A DNA stretch of 42,440 bases, taken from assembly GCA_029573155.1 (NCBI GenBank), contig JAKQHE010000171.1, forward strand, positions 1 to 42,440. The letters run 5' to 3'. A program made the translations under genes and the position numbers. Source of the DNA: a bacterium. Lineage in GTDB: Bacteria; UBP6; UBA1177; JAKLFG01. Below the pieces are notes generated by a model that was not told the origin of the DNA, searched no databases, and worked only from the letters and a program-made list of their open reading frames with translations. Below are positions 42,096 through 42,440 of this stretch, one piece after another (position 1 is the stretch's first letter; the number at the start of each line of letters is the position of its first letter).

Positions 42096-42406
42096 GAGTT
42101 CGATCCTCCCAGCAGAAGATACAATACCGCCATGCGCACCGCCACGCCGTTGGCCACCTGTTCGAGTATCACCGAACGGTCGCCGTCCATGATGTGATCC
42201 TCTATCTCGACGCCACGGTTGGCCGGCCCCGGGTGCATCACGATGGCGTCGGGCCTCGCATGCGCAAGCAGTTTGTCGTCAAGGCAGAAGAACTTCGCGT
42301 ATTCCCGGCGGTCGGGATACATGAGCCCGCTCTCTCGCTCTTCCTGTATGCGGAGCATCATGACGACATCGGCATCCTTGATCGCCTCTTTCGGGTCGCC
42401 CGTCAC
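42092..42406 (-). CDS. pyrB: Aspartate carbamoyltransferase catalytic subunit, 3' part only
   Basis: Only the last about 104 residues are reliable: [24 protein letters not shown] (a long helix and strand), then [24 protein letters not shown] (the HPGP-x-NR signature of the aspartate-binding domain) and the C-terminal helix. The N-terminal two thirds, including the carbamoyl-phosphate loop, are missing. Sequence from 42408 to 42440 is the exact reverse complement of 42374-42406, so the open frame beyond that point is not true pyrB. First gene of pyrB-pyrC. Confidence 0.9.
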   Translation of the reverse strand: MTGDPKEAIKDADVVMMLRIQEERESGLMYPDRREYAKFFCLDDKLLAHARPDAIVMHPGPANRGVEIEDHIMDGDRSVILEQVANGVAVRMAVLYLLLGGSNS

Positions 42407-42440
42407 TGTGACGGGCGACCCGAAAGAGGCGATCAAGGAT
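42374..42440. repeat. Perfect 33-bp inverted repeat at the right end (fold-back)
   Basis: Bases 42374-42406 and 42408-42440 are exact reverse complements around a single central T at 42407. The left arm is normal pyrB coding sequence and the right arm simply copies it backwards to the last base. A terminal fold-back of this kind is a common contig-end or amplification artefact. Confidence 0.97.

Overview
The window looks like one end of a contig from a GC-rich, diderm (Gram-negative) bacterium of deltaproteobacterial or Myxococcota-like affinity. That placement is an inference. It rests on many Cys-rich, Asp-rich lipoproteins with EGF-like, MopE-like, IgGFc-binding-like and choice-of-anchor-L-like modules, and on a WCN-x-QWP type module that I recall from myxobacterial secreted proteins. 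An EtfBA/acyl-CoA dehydrogenase operon and a 2-hydroxyacyl-CoA dehydratase activase suggest at least partly anaerobic metabolism. No tRNA, rRNA, CRISPR array, insertion sequence or prophage was seen.

Layout. 1-9232 (+): four large surface lipoprotein genes (5'-truncated IgGFc-binding-like protein; two tandem MopE-like/choice-of-anchor-L paralogues; an EGF-like/GH13 amylase fusion). 9233-12775 (-): a repeat-rich lipoprotein followed by a YbdG-type mechanosensitive channel. 12855-16440 (-): etfB-etfA-acyl-CoA dehydrogenase, with overlapping genes. 16584-19286 (+): a 33-codon membrane peptide, then ECF sigma factor, zinc-motif anti-sigma factor, a small exported protein and an orphan activase. 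19351-22529 (+): two paralogous lipoproteins with carboxypeptidase-regulatory-like repeats. 22532-29787: more lipoproteins, an FMN-binding split-barrel protein, a PilZ-like protein, a DPM1-like glycosyltransferase, an arylsulfotransferase-family lipoprotein with a coupled partner, and an exported protein. 29835-33484 (+): tandem Na/Pi cotransporter-PhoU genes, each behind an 11-bp-period Pho-box-like operator. 33493-40098 (-): glmS-trmL-NTT/HEAT transporter-cNMP-binding protein-sppA. 40183-42440 (-): pyrB (broken by the window end)-pyrC-unknown 207 aa protein.

Regulation. Intergenic spaces are short, and many hold near-consensus sigma70 promoters (for example TTGACT-17-TATAAT at 1982-2010). 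These promoters settled several start codons. Convergent genes end within 0-42 nt of each other, with no convincing intrinsic terminators.

The most interesting points are: (i) a shared 28-residue Cys/Asp-rich C-terminal tail on three consecutive lipoproteins of different architecture; (ii) an NTT-type nucleotide transporter with a HEAT tail whose gene overlaps a separate cyclic-nucleotide-binding gene; (iii) Pho-box-like operators in front of both tandem phosphate transporter genes; (iv) an activase in an ECF sigma operon without its dehydratase; and (v) a perfect 33-bp fold-back at the right end, probably an assembly artefact that corrupts pyrB.
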